64,000 bases of DNA. Source: Legionella clemsonensis. Its GTDB lineage: Bacteria > Pseudomonadota > Gammaproteobacteria > Legionellales > Legionellaceae. The position numbers and the translations under genes are program-made. The stretch lies in assembly GCF_002240035.1 (NCBI RefSeq), contig NZ_CP016397.1, positions 2,072,501 to 2,136,500 on the forward strand, read 5' to 3'. The first letter of the stretch is position 1. Every line of letters starts with the position of its first letter. Of the stretch, positions 37,634 to 46,856 are shown piece after piece. Under the pieces are notes generated by a model, which made no database searches, was not told where the DNA came from, and saw only the letters and a list, made by a program, of their open reading frames with translations.

Positions 37634-38809
37634 GTGAATATGTCAACTTACTCTTTGATAAGTATTGATCATATAAATCAATTAATACCTGCGCTTGCAG
37701 CCCTAAGGCATTTTAATGCGCGGAGGAATGTCTTAGGCAAGCATATCCTTATCTTTACCAAACCACATCTACATTTCAGCGCCACAACCATTGCCCACCT
37801 CAATACCTTATTACAGAAGGAAACTTCCTACACCCTTATTTTGGGAAGTACTTTATTTAAAAATACTAAAGTAATAAACAATATTCCCGTTATTTTTCGC
37901 GCTAAATTTTTATACAAAAAATTGAAAAACTATCCCCTCACTGAAATTTTTTTCTCGCATGATATTAGTAGTGATTTTTGGAATCAAACCCTAATGCATG
38001 CCTTTCCTAAGGCAACAAGAGTTTGCTATGGTGACGCACTTGGATTAGTGTATAGCCACCACCATTTTACACAATTAATGTACAGACTTAAGCAGAGCAA
38101 TAAAATTATATTGACTAATATATTGGCGCGTTTAAAGCGAAAATTTTTTTACCCAAGTAAGAAAAAGCAATTACTAGCACATCAGGCTATTTTAACGATC
38201 CCTTGCGATCCCGGAAATGATTTTTTAACACAATGTGAACTTTCCATAATTAGTCAGCAGGAACTTCGAGACTGCGTAAAGAATTTAGCGGATGCCTTAC
38301 CTGACTTTAAAACGCATTTGAAAGAACTTACTCTTCAAAGTGCTGTACCATGTTTTCTTCTTATGCCGAGTAATTTTACAGAATCAAAATTAACCACACT
38401 AGAAAATGAAATCGCCCTTTACCAGGAAATTTTAAATACTCATACCCCAAAAGGGAGCCAAATTATTATCAAACCTCATCCAGCTCATAATCCCATTTTT
38501 TTACAAGCGATTATTGAAGTCTTAAAAAAGAATTATGAAATTTATTTAGTTGATAATCAGTACCATCACTTACCAATAGAGCTGGCAGAAAGTTTAATTC
38601 AAGGGTGTGAAGTATTATCAGTCTCCTACTCTTCTATTTCTATTCCTTATATTTATAATAAACCAGTGAAGCACGTGCTGACTCAAGAAATGATAGATAA
38701 ATATTTCTCCAGAGAAAAAAAATATTGGTTTACCGAAAGCAATAATCTTTATCTAAGGATGATTACAGCTCTCCAAGATTGGGATCAAAAAAATGTCTTA
38801 TCAATATAA
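37634..38809 (+). CDS. polysialyltransferase-like glycosyltransferase
   Basis: The 391-aa protein has the two motifs of the bacterial polysialyltransferase / sialyltransferase fold family: RVCYGDALGLVY (the acidic-Gly D/E-x-G motif) and IIIKPHPAHNP (the HP motif that binds CMP), followed by EVLSVSYSSISIPYIYNKPV (the conserved Ser-Ser pair). In family members these bind CMP-sialic acid. Placed among CMP-sugar synthetase genes, it is a good candidate for the enzyme that adds a CMP-activated nonulosonic acid. The start is GTG at 37634 or ATG at 37640. The end overlaps the next gene by 17 bp. Confidence 0.78.
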   Translation: MNMSTYSLISIDHINQLIPALAALRHFNARRNVLGKHILIFTKPHLHFSATTIAHLNTLLQKETSYTLILGSTLFKNTKVINNIPVIFRAKFLYKKLKNYPLTEIFFSHDISSDFWNQTLMHAFPKATRVCYGDALGLVYSHHHFTQLMYRLKQSNKIILTNILARLKRKFFYPSKKKQLLAHQAILTIPCDPGNDFLTQCELSIISQQELRDCVKNLADALPDFKTHLKELTLQSAVPCFLLMPSNFTESKLTTLENEIALYQEILNTHTPKGSQIIIKPHPAHNPIFLQAIIEVLKKNYEIYLVDNQYHHLPIELAESLIQGCEVLSVSYSSISIPYIYNKPVKHVLTQEMIDKYFSREKKYWFTESNNLYLRMITALQDWDQKNVLSI

Positions 38810-39782
38810 TGATAGCCCCTGTAATCCAATTAATATTGCCGTTGTAATTGTCAATTACAACTCCTCAGAGTACCTTTTAAAAGCCATGCAAGCGCTCGCG
38901 AAGCAGAATTTTAAACCTTCTCAAGTGATTATCTTGGATAATGCCAGCAGTACTCCGCTGCCAGAAGAAATTAAGAGGTTAGAGCTACCCCTAAAAATAG
39001 TGATGTCACCTATTAATTTAGGTTTTGCTGCTGGCAACAATAAGGCAATGAAATACCTTGCCCCTCAAATCAATTGGATAGCTCTTCTTAATCCAGATGC
39101 TTATCCTCATGCGGACTGGCTCTTAGAAATAGTGAAAACTATCCACAGATACCCTGAATATGCCTTTATGGGATCTAAATTAATCTGTGAAAAAGAACCT
39201 CATCTTTTAGATGGGACAGGTGATGTCTATCATATTAGTGGGAAAGCCTGGCGGAAGAATCACCGCAAGCCGCTGACCAATGATCAAAATGAAATAAAGG
39301 AAATATTTTCTCCCTGTGCGGCAGCTGCAGTTTATCGGCGTGATGCCATTATGGCGGTACAAGGTTTTGATGAAAATTTTTTCTGTTACTATGAAGACAT
39401 TGATCTTGCCTTTCGCTTAAGACTTTTAGGATATAAGGGCTGTTATGTTCCTAAATCTGTTGCAGACCATACTGGTTCTGCAACGACTCAAAGACATAGT
39501 AACTTTTATACCTATCATGGACATCGAAATCTAGTATGGACTTATTTCAAAAATATGCCCTTGCTTCTTCTGATTATGACACTTCCCCTTCATCTTCTCT
39601 TAAACATTACAACCCTTTTTTTATTTACCGTCAGAGGACAGACTGTAACCATTTTTAAATCTAAAAAGGATGCAGTAAAAGGGCTTAAAACAATATTGAA
39701 ACAAAGACGTGCTATTCAACGCTCTAGAACACTCTCAACAAGAGATCTTTTAAAAATCCTAGAAAAAGGTTTGCCATGGTAG
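38793..39782 (+). CDS. family 2 glycosyltransferase
   Basis: The 329-aa product has a GT-A catalytic domain: IAVVIVNYNSSEYLLKAM at the start, NLGFAAGNNKAMKY, LLNPDAYPHADW with the metal-binding motif and FFCYYEDIDLAFRLRLLGY with the catalytic acidic residues. A hydrophobic C-terminal segment (LLLLIMTLPLHLLLNITTLF) probably tethers it to the inner membrane. The sequence type is close to rhamnosyltransferases of O-antigen loci. It overlaps both neighbours, so block 2 is one transcript here. Confidence 0.92.
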   Translation: MSYQYNDSPCNPINIAVVIVNYNSSEYLLKAMQALAKQNFKPSQVIILDNASSTPLPEEIKRLELPLKIVMSPINLGFAAGNNKAMKYLAPQINWIALLNPDAYPHADWLLEIVKTIHRYPEYAFMGSKLICEKEPHLLDGTGDVYHISGKAWRKNHRKPLTNDQNEIKEIFSPCAAAAVYRRDAIMAVQGFDENFFCYYEDIDLAFRLRLLGYKGCYVPKSVADHTGSATTQRHSNFYTYHGHRNLVWTYFKNMPLLLLIMTLPLHLLLNITTLFLFTVRGQTVTIFKSKKDAVKGLKTILKQRRAIQRSRTLSTRDLLKILEKGLPW

Positions 39783-40684
39783 AACAAGTTACAGTAATAA
39801 TTGTTAATTATAATTCTGGTGAAATGCTTACTCGCTGTATTGCAAAAATACTAGAAAGTACACGGCCCGTTAAAATTCTTGTGTCTGATAATGCCTCTAC
39901 TGATAACAGCCTACAATTTTTAGAAGAAAATTTTAAAAATCATCCAGCGATTCATGTGCACCGCAATAGGAAAAACTTTGGCTTTTCAACAGCAAATAAC
40001 GCAGTTTATCCTTTAGTCACGACACCGTTTATTCTTTACCTCAATCCCGATTGTTTTCTAGAAAAAGACACTATCGAACATTTTTTAAAACTCATGAATG
40101 AGTATCCAGGTGCTGGAATGGCTGGGTGTCTGGTAACTAACATGGATGGTACAGAACAAACAGGTTGTAGAGGATTAACCCCTACTCCCAGACGTATTAT
40201 TAACCAATTGTTTAAATTATTTAAATTATTTCCTCGCAACCCTAAATTTGCTGGTTATTTACTCTCAGATCAGCCTCTACCGAATGCACCTACGCCAGTT
40301 GAACTTATTTCTGGTTCCTGTATGTTCGTTAGAAAGCAAGCCATTGATGAGATCGGTTTGTTAGATGAAAATTATTTCCTTTACTGTGAAGATTACGATT
40401 GGTTTTATCGATTTACTCAAAGTCAGTGGAAATTACTTTTTACTCCCAACACAAAAGTCGCTCATATTAAAAGTTTCAGTGCTCAACAAATTCCATTTAG
40501 GGTCTTGCTTTACAAAGCAAGAGGCATGTGGCGGTATCACGATAAATTTTTTAAAACAAACTCACATCAACTAAGTACTCTCTTGATTAGAGCAGGAATT
40601 ATCTTGAGACTGATTGCTTTGGGTAGCATTTTATTCTCGAAAAGAGTTTTTATTTCAGTAAGCCGTAGAAGACAAATTCACTAA
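39776..40684 (+). CDS. family 2 glycosyltransferase
   Basis: This 302-aa GT-A enzyme resembles the preceding protein: VTVIIVNYNSGEMLTRCI, NFGFSTANNAVYPL, LYLNPDCFLEKDTIE, ELISGSCMFVRKQAIDEIG and LYCEDYDWFYRF. It is probably a rhamnosyl- or deoxyhexosyltransferase adding the next residue of the repeat unit. A short hydrophobic stretch near the C-terminus (IILRLIALGSILF) may touch the membrane. It overlaps the upstream gene by 7 bp and is followed by a 204-bp gap that may hold a promoter for the next four genes. Confidence 0.92.
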   Translation: MVEQVTVIIVNYNSGEMLTRCIAKILESTRPVKILVSDNASTDNSLQFLEENFKNHPAIHVHRNRKNFGFSTANNAVYPLVTTPFILYLNPDCFLEKDTIEHFLKLMNEYPGAGMAGCLVTNMDGTEQTGCRGLTPTPRRIINQLFKLFKLFPRNPKFAGYLLSDQPLPNAPTPVELISGSCMFVRKQAIDEIGLLDENYFLYCEDYDWFYRFTQSQWKLLFTPNTKVAHIKSFSAQQIPFRVLLYKARGMWRYHDKFFKTNSHQLSTLLIRAGIILRLIALGSILFSKRVFISVSRRRQIH

Positions 40685-40888
40685 CTCTATTTAGCCTCGG
40701 CTGTGTAAGCTGCATCTACTACAAGGAACAGCTTCTGCTTCTAAGGCTGTCTATTTTATATCTGAAGAAGATATAATTTTTTGATTTTTTGATAAAAAAT
40801 AAACAAGTTTAAATCAGCCGATTTCTTGCTTTAGTGATTTTCCAGCATTATAATCCAGATCCTCTTTATCCTATTTGATGAATTCATA

Positions 40889-41602
40889 GTGATAGACAAT
40901 AAAAGGATTTTTGCTTTCATTCCCTTGCGTGGTGGTAGCAAATCAATAATTAATAAAAATCTGGCTTTATTAGGTGAGAAACCATTATTAGCCTGGCCAA
41001 TTGAAGCAGCAAGTCAAGTTCCAGAAATAGATAAAATTATTGTCTCTACGGATAGTCAAGATATTGCTGATGCCGCCAGACATTATGGTGCTGAAATTCA
41101 GGAGCGGCCAGATTACCTTGCCACCGATACAGCACTCGTTGCTGATGCAATTCGCTATTGCCGAAACGTTTTAAAAAGCCGTAATGAATTACCTGACTAT
41201 ATGATTTTGCTTGAGGCCACCTCACCTTTTCGAACCACAGAAATCATACAGCGATGTCTTCACCGCCTAGTGAATGAAAATCTGGATTCTATTGCCACGT
41301 TTCATGAAGCGGACATTAATCCTCACCGAACCTGGTCAATTAAAGATGGGTTTCCTGAGCCTTTTATTAAAGATGCTATTCCCTGGTTATCCAGGCAAAA
41401 GCTACCTAAAGCCTATCAATTAAATGGTGTTGTGTACGCTTTTAATTTAAAAACTTTCCCTCATGAGGGTCCTAACGTTCTCTTTGGGAAAATGGGTGCA
41501 GAAATTCTTGACAGAAATTCTGCTATTGATATTGATACAAAAAGGGATTTGGTGATTGCAAATGTATTACTCAAAACCAGAGACAGCGCCGAAGTTATCT
41601 GA
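40889..41602 (+). CDS. CMP-sugar synthetase-like cytidylyltransferase (copy 2, PtmB-like)
   Basis: The 237-aa protein belongs to the same family as the products at 34869 and 52631, with FIPLRGGSKSIINKNLALL in place of IPARGGSK..., VSTDSQDIADAARHYG, ILLEATSPFRTTEI and YQLNGVVYAF, then AIDIDTKRDLVIAN. The Ala-to-Leu change in the first loop sets it apart from the other two and may mean another nucleotide or sugar. Start is GTG at 40889. It is followed, overlapping, by an SDR / Gfo-Idh / SDR trio, so it likely activates the product of those redox enzymes. Confidence 0.87.
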   Translation: MIDNKRIFAFIPLRGGSKSIINKNLALLGEKPLLAWPIEAASQVPEIDKIIVSTDSQDIADAARHYGAEIQERPDYLATDTALVADAIRYCRNVLKSRNELPDYMILLEATSPFRTTEIIQRCLHRLVNENLDSIATFHEADINPHRTWSIKDGFPEPFIKDAIPWLSRQKLPKAYQLNGVVYAFNLKTFPHEGPNVLFGKMGAEILDRNSAIDIDTKRDLVIANVLLKTRDSAEVI

Positions 41603-42386
41603 GCTTTTTTCGTTAAGAAGTAAAACTGCCCTGGTTATTGGAGGAGCAGGATTACTAGGTAGCGAAATCTCTTATGCATTCGCTGAGCTTGGTGCTCATC
41701 TCATCATCGCTAGTCGTGATATAAAAAAATGCGAGGCATTTACTTCATCTCTAAAAAATAACTACCCGCAGGGGCATTTTACCTCCTTAGCGATTGATAT
41801 TTCAGAGCCTAAATCAATTGATCTTTGTCTACATTCAGTAGAAGAGTTCGTGCCAGAGGGTTTGGACATATTAGTCAATTGTGGCTGGTCAGGACGTAAA
41901 AATACTTTCGACTCAATTTCTGACGAGGATTGGAATCTAGATATAGAGGTCTGTTTAAATGGTGTTTTTAGGACTATAAAACGCAGCTACCCCTTATTGA
42001 AAAAACGACAAGGCAATATTCTTAATATTGCTTCAATGTATGGCCATGTTGCACCTGATTATCGTCTCTACGATAGTGAGCGTTTTGCTAATCCACCGAG
42101 TTATGGTGCTGCTAAAGCAGGTTTACTCCAGCTAACGAAATATCTAGCGAGTTTTTTATCGCCTGACAAGATAAGAGTTAATGCTATTAGCCCTGGCCCC
42201 TTTCCCTTTGAAAGTACGCAAAAGGAAAACCCTGATTTTATTCAGCGTCTCTGTAATAAAAATCCTTTAAATCGAATTGGGAAACCCTTTGAGTTAAAAG
42301 GAGCAGCCGTTCTTCTATGTTCCGATGCCGGATCTTACATCACTGGTCAAAATATTTGTGTAGACGGAGGCTGGGGGATATGGTAA
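41562..42386 (+). CDS. short-chain dehydrogenase/reductase (copy 1)
   Basis: The product of about 274 aa has the SDR Rossmann motif ALVIGGAGLLGSEISYAF, the NCGWSG position where NNAG usually stands, a catalytic Ser/Tyr/Lys arrangement (IASMYGHVAP; YGAAKAGLLQLTKYLA) and the C-terminal GQNICVDGGWGIW. The start is ATG at 41562 or TTG at 41556, overlapping the upstream gene. It is close in sequence type to the SDR at 43299; both contain the unusual insertion APDYRLYDSERF / APDQRIYEGSEF next to the active site. The substrate is probably a sugar or sugar acid of the nonulosonate route. Confidence 0.9.
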   Translation: MYYSKPETAPKLSELFSLRSKTALVIGGAGLLGSEISYAFAELGAHLIIASRDIKKCEAFTSSLKNNYPQGHFTSLAIDISEPKSIDLCLHSVEEFVPEGLDILVNCGWSGRKNTFDSISDEDWNLDIEVCLNGVFRTIKRSYPLLKKRQGNILNIASMYGHVAPDYRLYDSERFANPPSYGAAKAGLLQLTKYLASFLSPDKIRVNAISPGPFPFESTQKENPDFIQRLCNKNPLNRIGKPFELKGAAVLLCSDAGSYITGQNICVDGGWGIW

Positions 42387-43288
42387 TGAAAGCAGGAATG
42401 CTGGGGTATAGCGAAGGAAATGGCCATCCCTTCTCTTTTTCGGCCATTATTAATGGTTATGAACCAGAAGCTTTTAAATCTGCCGGATGGCAAGTAATTC
42501 TCGATTACCTTGAAAAACAGCCTAAAGATGCTTTTGATTTTGACGACATTGAAGTTACTCATGCATGGACACAAGATTCAACGCTGACTAAAAAATTATG
42601 TTCGGCTAGCAAAATTTCTCATGCAGTAGAGAATTATACGGATATGTTGAACAAAGTGGATGTGGTTTTTATTGCAAGGGATGACTATCACACTCACTAT
42701 CCCATGGCTAAACCTTTTCTGGAGCATGGCATTCCAGTATTTGTCGATAAGCCTCTAACTCTTGATAACAATGAGTTAAATTATTTTGAAAAATATCTAC
42801 ATAATGGGCTGCTGATGAGCACTTCCGGCATGAGATACGCCAAGGAATTAGATTCACTAAGACATGATCCCTCAGAACTTGGAGAACTGAAACTCATTGA
42901 AGGTGTCATTTTAAATAACCTGGAAAAATACGGCATTCACTTAATTGATGCCATTCATGGTCTTGAACTTAGCAAAATTAGTTCGATAATGCGCCTGCCT
43001 ACTCCATTTGAAGCCTATACAATCACTCTTGAAAATAATGTAATCTTTAACTTATCTTGCTTAGGCGCCGTAGGTAAAACACTTCATCTTTCCTTCTATG
43101 GAACTAAAAATCATTTTCATTTTGATTTGCATGATAATTTCTCAGCCTTTAAACGTACATTACAGAACATGTTCACTATGGTGAAACAAAAATTGCCTGT
43201 TATACAACCTGAAGAAACTATCAACTGTATGAAACTAATCAACCAGGCAAAGTCACTTAAACCAATGGAAACGATTTCATTCAAATAA
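42386..43288 (+). CDS. Gfo/Idh/MocA-family oxidoreductase (copy 2)
   Basis: The product of about 300 aa starts MKAGMLGYSEGNGHPFSFSA, an atypical Rossmann loop that lacks the regular GxGxxG. It has VVFIARDDYHTHYPMAKPF, then IPVFVDKPLTLDNNE, the conserved DKP in place of EKP, and GIHLIDAIHGLE with the catalytic-type His. The start ATG shares a base with the stop of the SDR gene (TAATG). The frame extends to 42317, but the downstream ATG is consistent with the GGGGGAT ribosome site. It lies between two related SDRs, suggesting stepwise oxidation/reduction of one substrate. Confidence 0.87.
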   Translation: MKAGMLGYSEGNGHPFSFSAIINGYEPEAFKSAGWQVILDYLEKQPKDAFDFDDIEVTHAWTQDSTLTKKLCSASKISHAVENYTDMLNKVDVVFIARDDYHTHYPMAKPFLEHGIPVFVDKPLTLDNNELNYFEKYLHNGLLMSTSGMRYAKELDSLRHDPSELGELKLIEGVILNNLEKYGIHLIDAIHGLELSKISSIMRLPTPFEAYTITLENNVIFNLSCLGAVGKTLHLSFYGTKNHFHFDLHDNFSAFKRTLQNMFTMVKQKLPVIQPEETINCMKLINQAKSLKPMETISFK

Positions 43289-43298
43289 GGAGAATGTC

Positions 43299-44105
43299 TT
43301 GTTTGATCTAACTAATAAAACCGCGATCGTCACTGGCGGGGCGGGAATTTTGGGGCAAGGATTTTGTCGAGCATTAGCACAAGCAGGATGCCGCGTAGCT
43401 CTTCTTGATCTTTCTTATGAGCGCGCAGAACAGATTTGCCATACTATTCAAGAAGAAAATCCCAATGCAGAATTACTTCCCTTGCGTTGTGATGTTACTG
43501 ACAAAGTAAATATTGAGGATATGGTAGATGTTGTTAAGAATCACTTTAATTCCATTGATATTTTATTAAATAATGCTGCCACCAAAACCGATGATTTGAA
43601 AAAATTTTTTGCCTCTTTTGAAGAATATGAGCTTGATACCTGGCAAAAAGTGATGTCTGTTAATTTAAATGGAATGTTCCTGGTTGCTCAAGCTGTTGGT
43701 AAAGAAATGGTAAGACAAAATAAAGGTGGTAGTATTATCCAAACCAGCTCCATTTATGGTGTGGTTGCGCCCGATCAGAGAATTTATGAAGGATCAGAGT
43801 TTTTAGGTGTTGAAATTAATACCCCCGCCGTCTATTCAGCCTCCAAGGGTGCCGTCTTAAGCCTCACAAAATATTTGGCTACTTATTGGGCTAAATACAA
43901 TATTCGGGTTAATACATTAACACCAGGAGGAATTGAAAGCGGACAAAATAAAACCTTTGTTGATAACTACTCAAATAAGGTTCCTTTAGGTCGAATGGGC
44001 AAATTTCATGAACTTTTAGGTGCTCTTCTTTTTTTGGCATCGGATGCATCAACCTATGTCACAGGTCAAAATATTATTGTCGATGGTGGTTTTACTTGTT
44101 GGTAG
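43299..44105 (+). CDS. short-chain dehydrogenase/reductase (copy 2, PtmA-like)
   Basis: The 268-aa SDR has AIVTGGAGILGQGFCRALA, LLNNAATKTDD, SSIYGVVAPDQRIYEG with the catalytic Ser region, YSASKGAVLSLTKYLA with Tyr-Lys, and GQNIIVDGGFTCW at the end. The start is TTG at 43299, shown by AAGGAG six bases before it; the nearby ATG at 43294 is out of frame and stops at once. It is the last intact gene of block 2, separated by 260 bp from the ACP-like gene. The family is close to PtmA-like SDRs of flagellin/legionaminic acid loci. Confidence 0.9.
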   Translation: MFDLTNKTAIVTGGAGILGQGFCRALAQAGCRVALLDLSYERAEQICHTIQEENPNAELLPLRCDVTDKVNIEDMVDVVKNHFNSIDILLNNAATKTDDLKKFFASFEEYELDTWQKVMSVNLNGMFLVAQAVGKEMVRQNKGGSIIQTSSIYGVVAPDQRIYEGSEFLGVEINTPAVYSASKGAVLSLTKYLATYWAKYNIRVNTLTPGGIESGQNKTFVDNYSNKVPLGRMGKFHELLGALLFLASDASTYVTGQNIIVDGGFTCW

Positions 44106-44365
44106 CAAATGAATCGCTTAATTAAAAGAAAGAACAGCACAATATTCCAAGGCTTCATCATTGCAAATTTAACCTGCTCAAAATTACAAGTTTGGAATAG
44201 TGAGTAATTAGCAAGTTAAGGTTTTACTCGCTCTGTTACTAATCCACTGGATTTCAACTTCTTGGAATCGTCATTTTTGAGATTAAAATAACTTGTTTTA
44301 AAATACCCTCAACTGATTTTACTCTAATAAGTGTCTCAGCACCTTCTGTTCTCTCAGATGAACAG

Positions 44366-44647
44366 TTGCTTAAAGGAATAATAGAAATTGTTTCCTCTTT
44401 ATCTCCATCAGGATCTCACATTGCCCCATACACTGAAATAATTCAACAGGGTTTTATAGACTCCCTTAGTGTTTTTAATATCATTGTTAATATTGAAAGG
44501 ACTTTCAATGTTTCAATTGGCATAATGGATGCTACTATCGAAGATTTTCAAACTCCTCAATCCATTGCCCAATTAATAAAAAAATTAGTCAACGACAATA
44601 GCAGATCAAGCAATGTTAAACTTACTTTTATCACGTCCAAAAGATGA
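44366..44647 (+). CDS. acyl-carrier-protein-like protein (start uncertain, in decaying module)
   Basis: The 93-aa frame contains QQGFIDSLSVFNIIVNIERTF, the carrier-protein motif in which the Ser of DSL takes phosphopantetheine, followed by ATIEDFQTPQSIAQLIKKL. This is the length and layout of a stand-alone ACP/D-alanyl-carrier type protein. Only a TTG is available at 44366; in-frame codons upstream still read like an ACP N-terminus (SVLSDEQLLK), so the original start may be damaged. The end overlaps the AMP-ligase remnant by 35 bp. Since its partner genes are broken, its present function is doubtful. Confidence 0.65.
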   Translation: MLKGIIEIVSSLSPSGSHIAPYTEIIQQGFIDSLSVFNIIVNIERTFNVSIGIMDATIEDFQTPQSIAQLIKKLVNDNSRSSNVKLTFITSKR

Positions 44648-45417
44648 GATTGCTTTGGTTTACAAGCACAAAATCTTTCTGGTCAATGACATCTTTAACA
44701 AGGCAAAAGAAATTTGTGAAAAACTTTCCAGTTTTACTAGTTACATTAATCCAAGAATCTTAGTTCCAGTTGATAATCCAGCTCTTTTCTTGTCGGCACT
44801 AATCACTTGCTGGCAAATGCATTATTACCGTCATTCCTAAACGACAGGAAATGAATGATGCGTCCTCTAATACTTACGAAAAATATATTCCAAATGGAAC
44901 TTTTCAAATAATCAATGATGAAAAATACAACATTTGGATTATAAAAAGGAAGCCATGGGGAATAGAAACGGATTTGGCACTGACCTCTGGGCTTTGTCAT
45001 TTACTAATGGCTTGGGTTAAGGCTTCCCCTACACTATTTACGTCATGCAACTCTTGATGAAAAAAATTAGTTCTTTTTTCATAAGAATGCTGGCTATGGT
45101 GGTGCACCAATCCAAGCGTTTCGCCTGGTCGACGAAATTGAAAACAAATTTTCACCTAAACATCTTATGATATCTGGTGATTTTTAACACCCAACATGTT
45201 AACAAAAATTCAAAATAGATTCCCCGAGACAAAGATCCATAAAATTTATAGTCTAGCTGAAGTGAGTGGCCGTTTTTGTATTATGCCCAGTCATTTGATT
45301 AGTATAGAAGAAGCAGTTGGTATGCCGATGCCAGGTTTTAGTGTTGAAATTCGCAACGAAGCGGGAAACATTTGTAAGCACAATGAACAAAGTCTTATTT
45401 GCATACGCTCCAAATGA
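44613..45417 (+). pseudogene. remnant of an AMP-forming acyl/amino-acid ligase
   Basis: Frameshifted pieces in sequence carry an adenylation-domain pattern: an N-terminal part (MLNLLLSRPKDEIALVYKHK), a frameshift near 44815 into VIPKRQEMNDASSNTYEKY and KPWGIETDLALTSG, further frame changes around 45060-45195 (GGAPIQAF, LMISGDF), and IYSLAEVSGRFCIMP where ligases have the YGLTE-type motif. Total coding length is about 270 codons against roughly 450-500 for an intact ligase, so there is also an internal deletion. The ATG overlaps the ACP gene, as in activation modules that load an acyl group on a dedicated ACP. Confidence 0.75.
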
Positions 45418-45650
45418 AGATAAAAAATTCTTTATATTTTATTATATTTGGGGGGTCGAGCGCTTACCATTCCATCAATGATGAACTGCTGGAAGCAGTA
45501 TTATCTAAAAAATTAAATAAATCTGTGAAAGTATCATTGGTAAGTTATCCATCTATGTCACTACTGGAAACTTTGAGTTTAATATCAGTTCTACCCAAGC
45601 ACAATAGGACAATTGTTTCATTATAGATACCTGGTCATTTTGAAAAATGA
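45414..45650 (+). pseudogene. 5' remnant of an SGNH-type hydrolase/acyltransferase
   Basis: The ATG at 45414 overlaps the ligase remnant stop (ATGA). The frame reads MKIKNSLYFIIFGGSSAYHS, with the GGSS block of SGNH-fold proteins, then LSKKLNKSVKVSLVSYPSMS, and hits a TAG at 45624 in a stretch that would otherwise continue as IPGHF. The IS3-type remnant begins soon after. A coding-like tail at 46857 may be its lost 3' end. Such proteins often act as the last transferase in acylation modules. Confidence 0.55.
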
Positions 45651-45689
45651 CAGAAAATGCTTATCAACAAGTGATCTCCTCCCTATAAA

Positions 45690-46842
45690 TAGATCCACGC
45701 TAAACTAGAATATCTGGCAAAATATGAATTAATAAAAAAGAGATATTTGCCATGAAACGGAGTAAATTTACATAAGAATAAATATTATTCGGTCTTAAGC
45801 AGGCGGAATTAGGAACGAGCGTCTCGGAGATTTGCCGAAAGCTTGGGATAAGCGAAGCGACATTCTATATCTGAAAGAAGAAATACGGAGGTCTTGGTGC
45901 ATCGGAGCTTAGGAAGCTGCGTCAGCTGGAAGATGAAAACAAGCGCCTGAAACAGCTGGTTGCTGATTTAAGCCTGGATAAGCAGATGTTGCAGGATGTT
46001 CTGTCAAAAAAGCTTTAAAGTCACGTAAGAAGCGGGAATTGGCGGTTGTTCTTCAGGATAGTTATCGGGTAAGTATCCGCAGAAGCTGTGAAGTTTTAAC
46101 GATTAGCCGTAGCGTATACCAATACCGCTCACGCCGTGGCGAAGATAGGGTCATAAGACACCGTATCAGGAGATAGCTGAAACACGGGTTCGTTATGGCT
46201 ATCAACGTATTCATGTGCTTCTTAAGCGCGAAGGCTGGTTGATTAATCACCGTATTTTATTGTGAAGAAGGACTTAATCTTCGCAGGAATCGCCCTCGGC
46301 GACACGTGGCAGGTGCTCACCGAGAAGGGCGGCAACTGGCCTCTAGTTTGAATGAATGCTGGAGTATGGATTTTGTTTCTGATAACTTGTTCAACGGCAA
46401 GAGAATACGGGCATTAACTATAGTGGATAATTTTAGTCGTGAATGCCTTACCATTCATGTGGACAGGCCATCCGAGGTGAAGAGGTTGTGGGCGTTCTTG
46501 AGGGGCTTAGAGTGCTGGAAAACAAAAAGCCGAAATCCATACGCATTGACAATGGTCCTGAATATATTTCCAAGCTGTTTAAACAATGGACTGATAAAAA
46601 TCAGATACAGCTGATTTTTATTCAACCAGGAAATCCTCAGCAGAATGCCTTTATTGAGTGCTATAATCGCACTGTTCGTTATGATTGGTTAAGCCAATAT
46701 TGATTTGAATCGATTGCCGAAGTACAACATCATGCGACACAATGACTATGGATATACAACAATGAGCGGCCTAATACTGCTATCGGAGGGATTCCTCCAA
46801 CGCAAAAACTGGCTCTAGTGGCCTAATCCTCTACTTTTAGCT
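45690..46842 (+). mobile_element. degenerate IS3-family (IS407-group-like) insertion sequence
   Basis: From 45751 the OrfA frame reads MKRSKFT, stop, then LKQAELGTSVSEICRKLGIS, YGGLGASELRKLRQLEDENK and LVADLSLDKQMLQDVLSKKL, the typical IS407-group DNA-binding/leucine-zipper protein. OrfB pieces follow: SMDFVSDNLFNGKRIRALT (first Asp), SIRIDNGPEYISKLFKQW (second Asp) and NPQQNAFIECYNRTVRYDWL (Glu), in at least three frames with stops. The element is therefore dead. Boundaries are approximate: GCTAAACTAGA near 45700 and its loose inverted partner TCTACTTTTAGC near 46830 may be the ends. No clear target duplication was found. Confidence 0.8.
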
Positions 46843-46856
46843 TCGGTTAAAAATTG

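Noticed and set aside
40195-40232. Short direct repeat (TTTAAATTA units) in the second GT2 gene
   Set aside because: It encodes LFKLFKLF in frame and is too short to count as a functional tandem repeat.
44803-45000. 65-codon minus-strand frame in the ligase remnant
   Set aside because: It is the complement of a decayed adenylation-domain gene and has no homology I can recognise.
46062-46250. 62-codon minus-strand frame in the IS remnant
   Set aside because: It is antisense to the transposase remnant.
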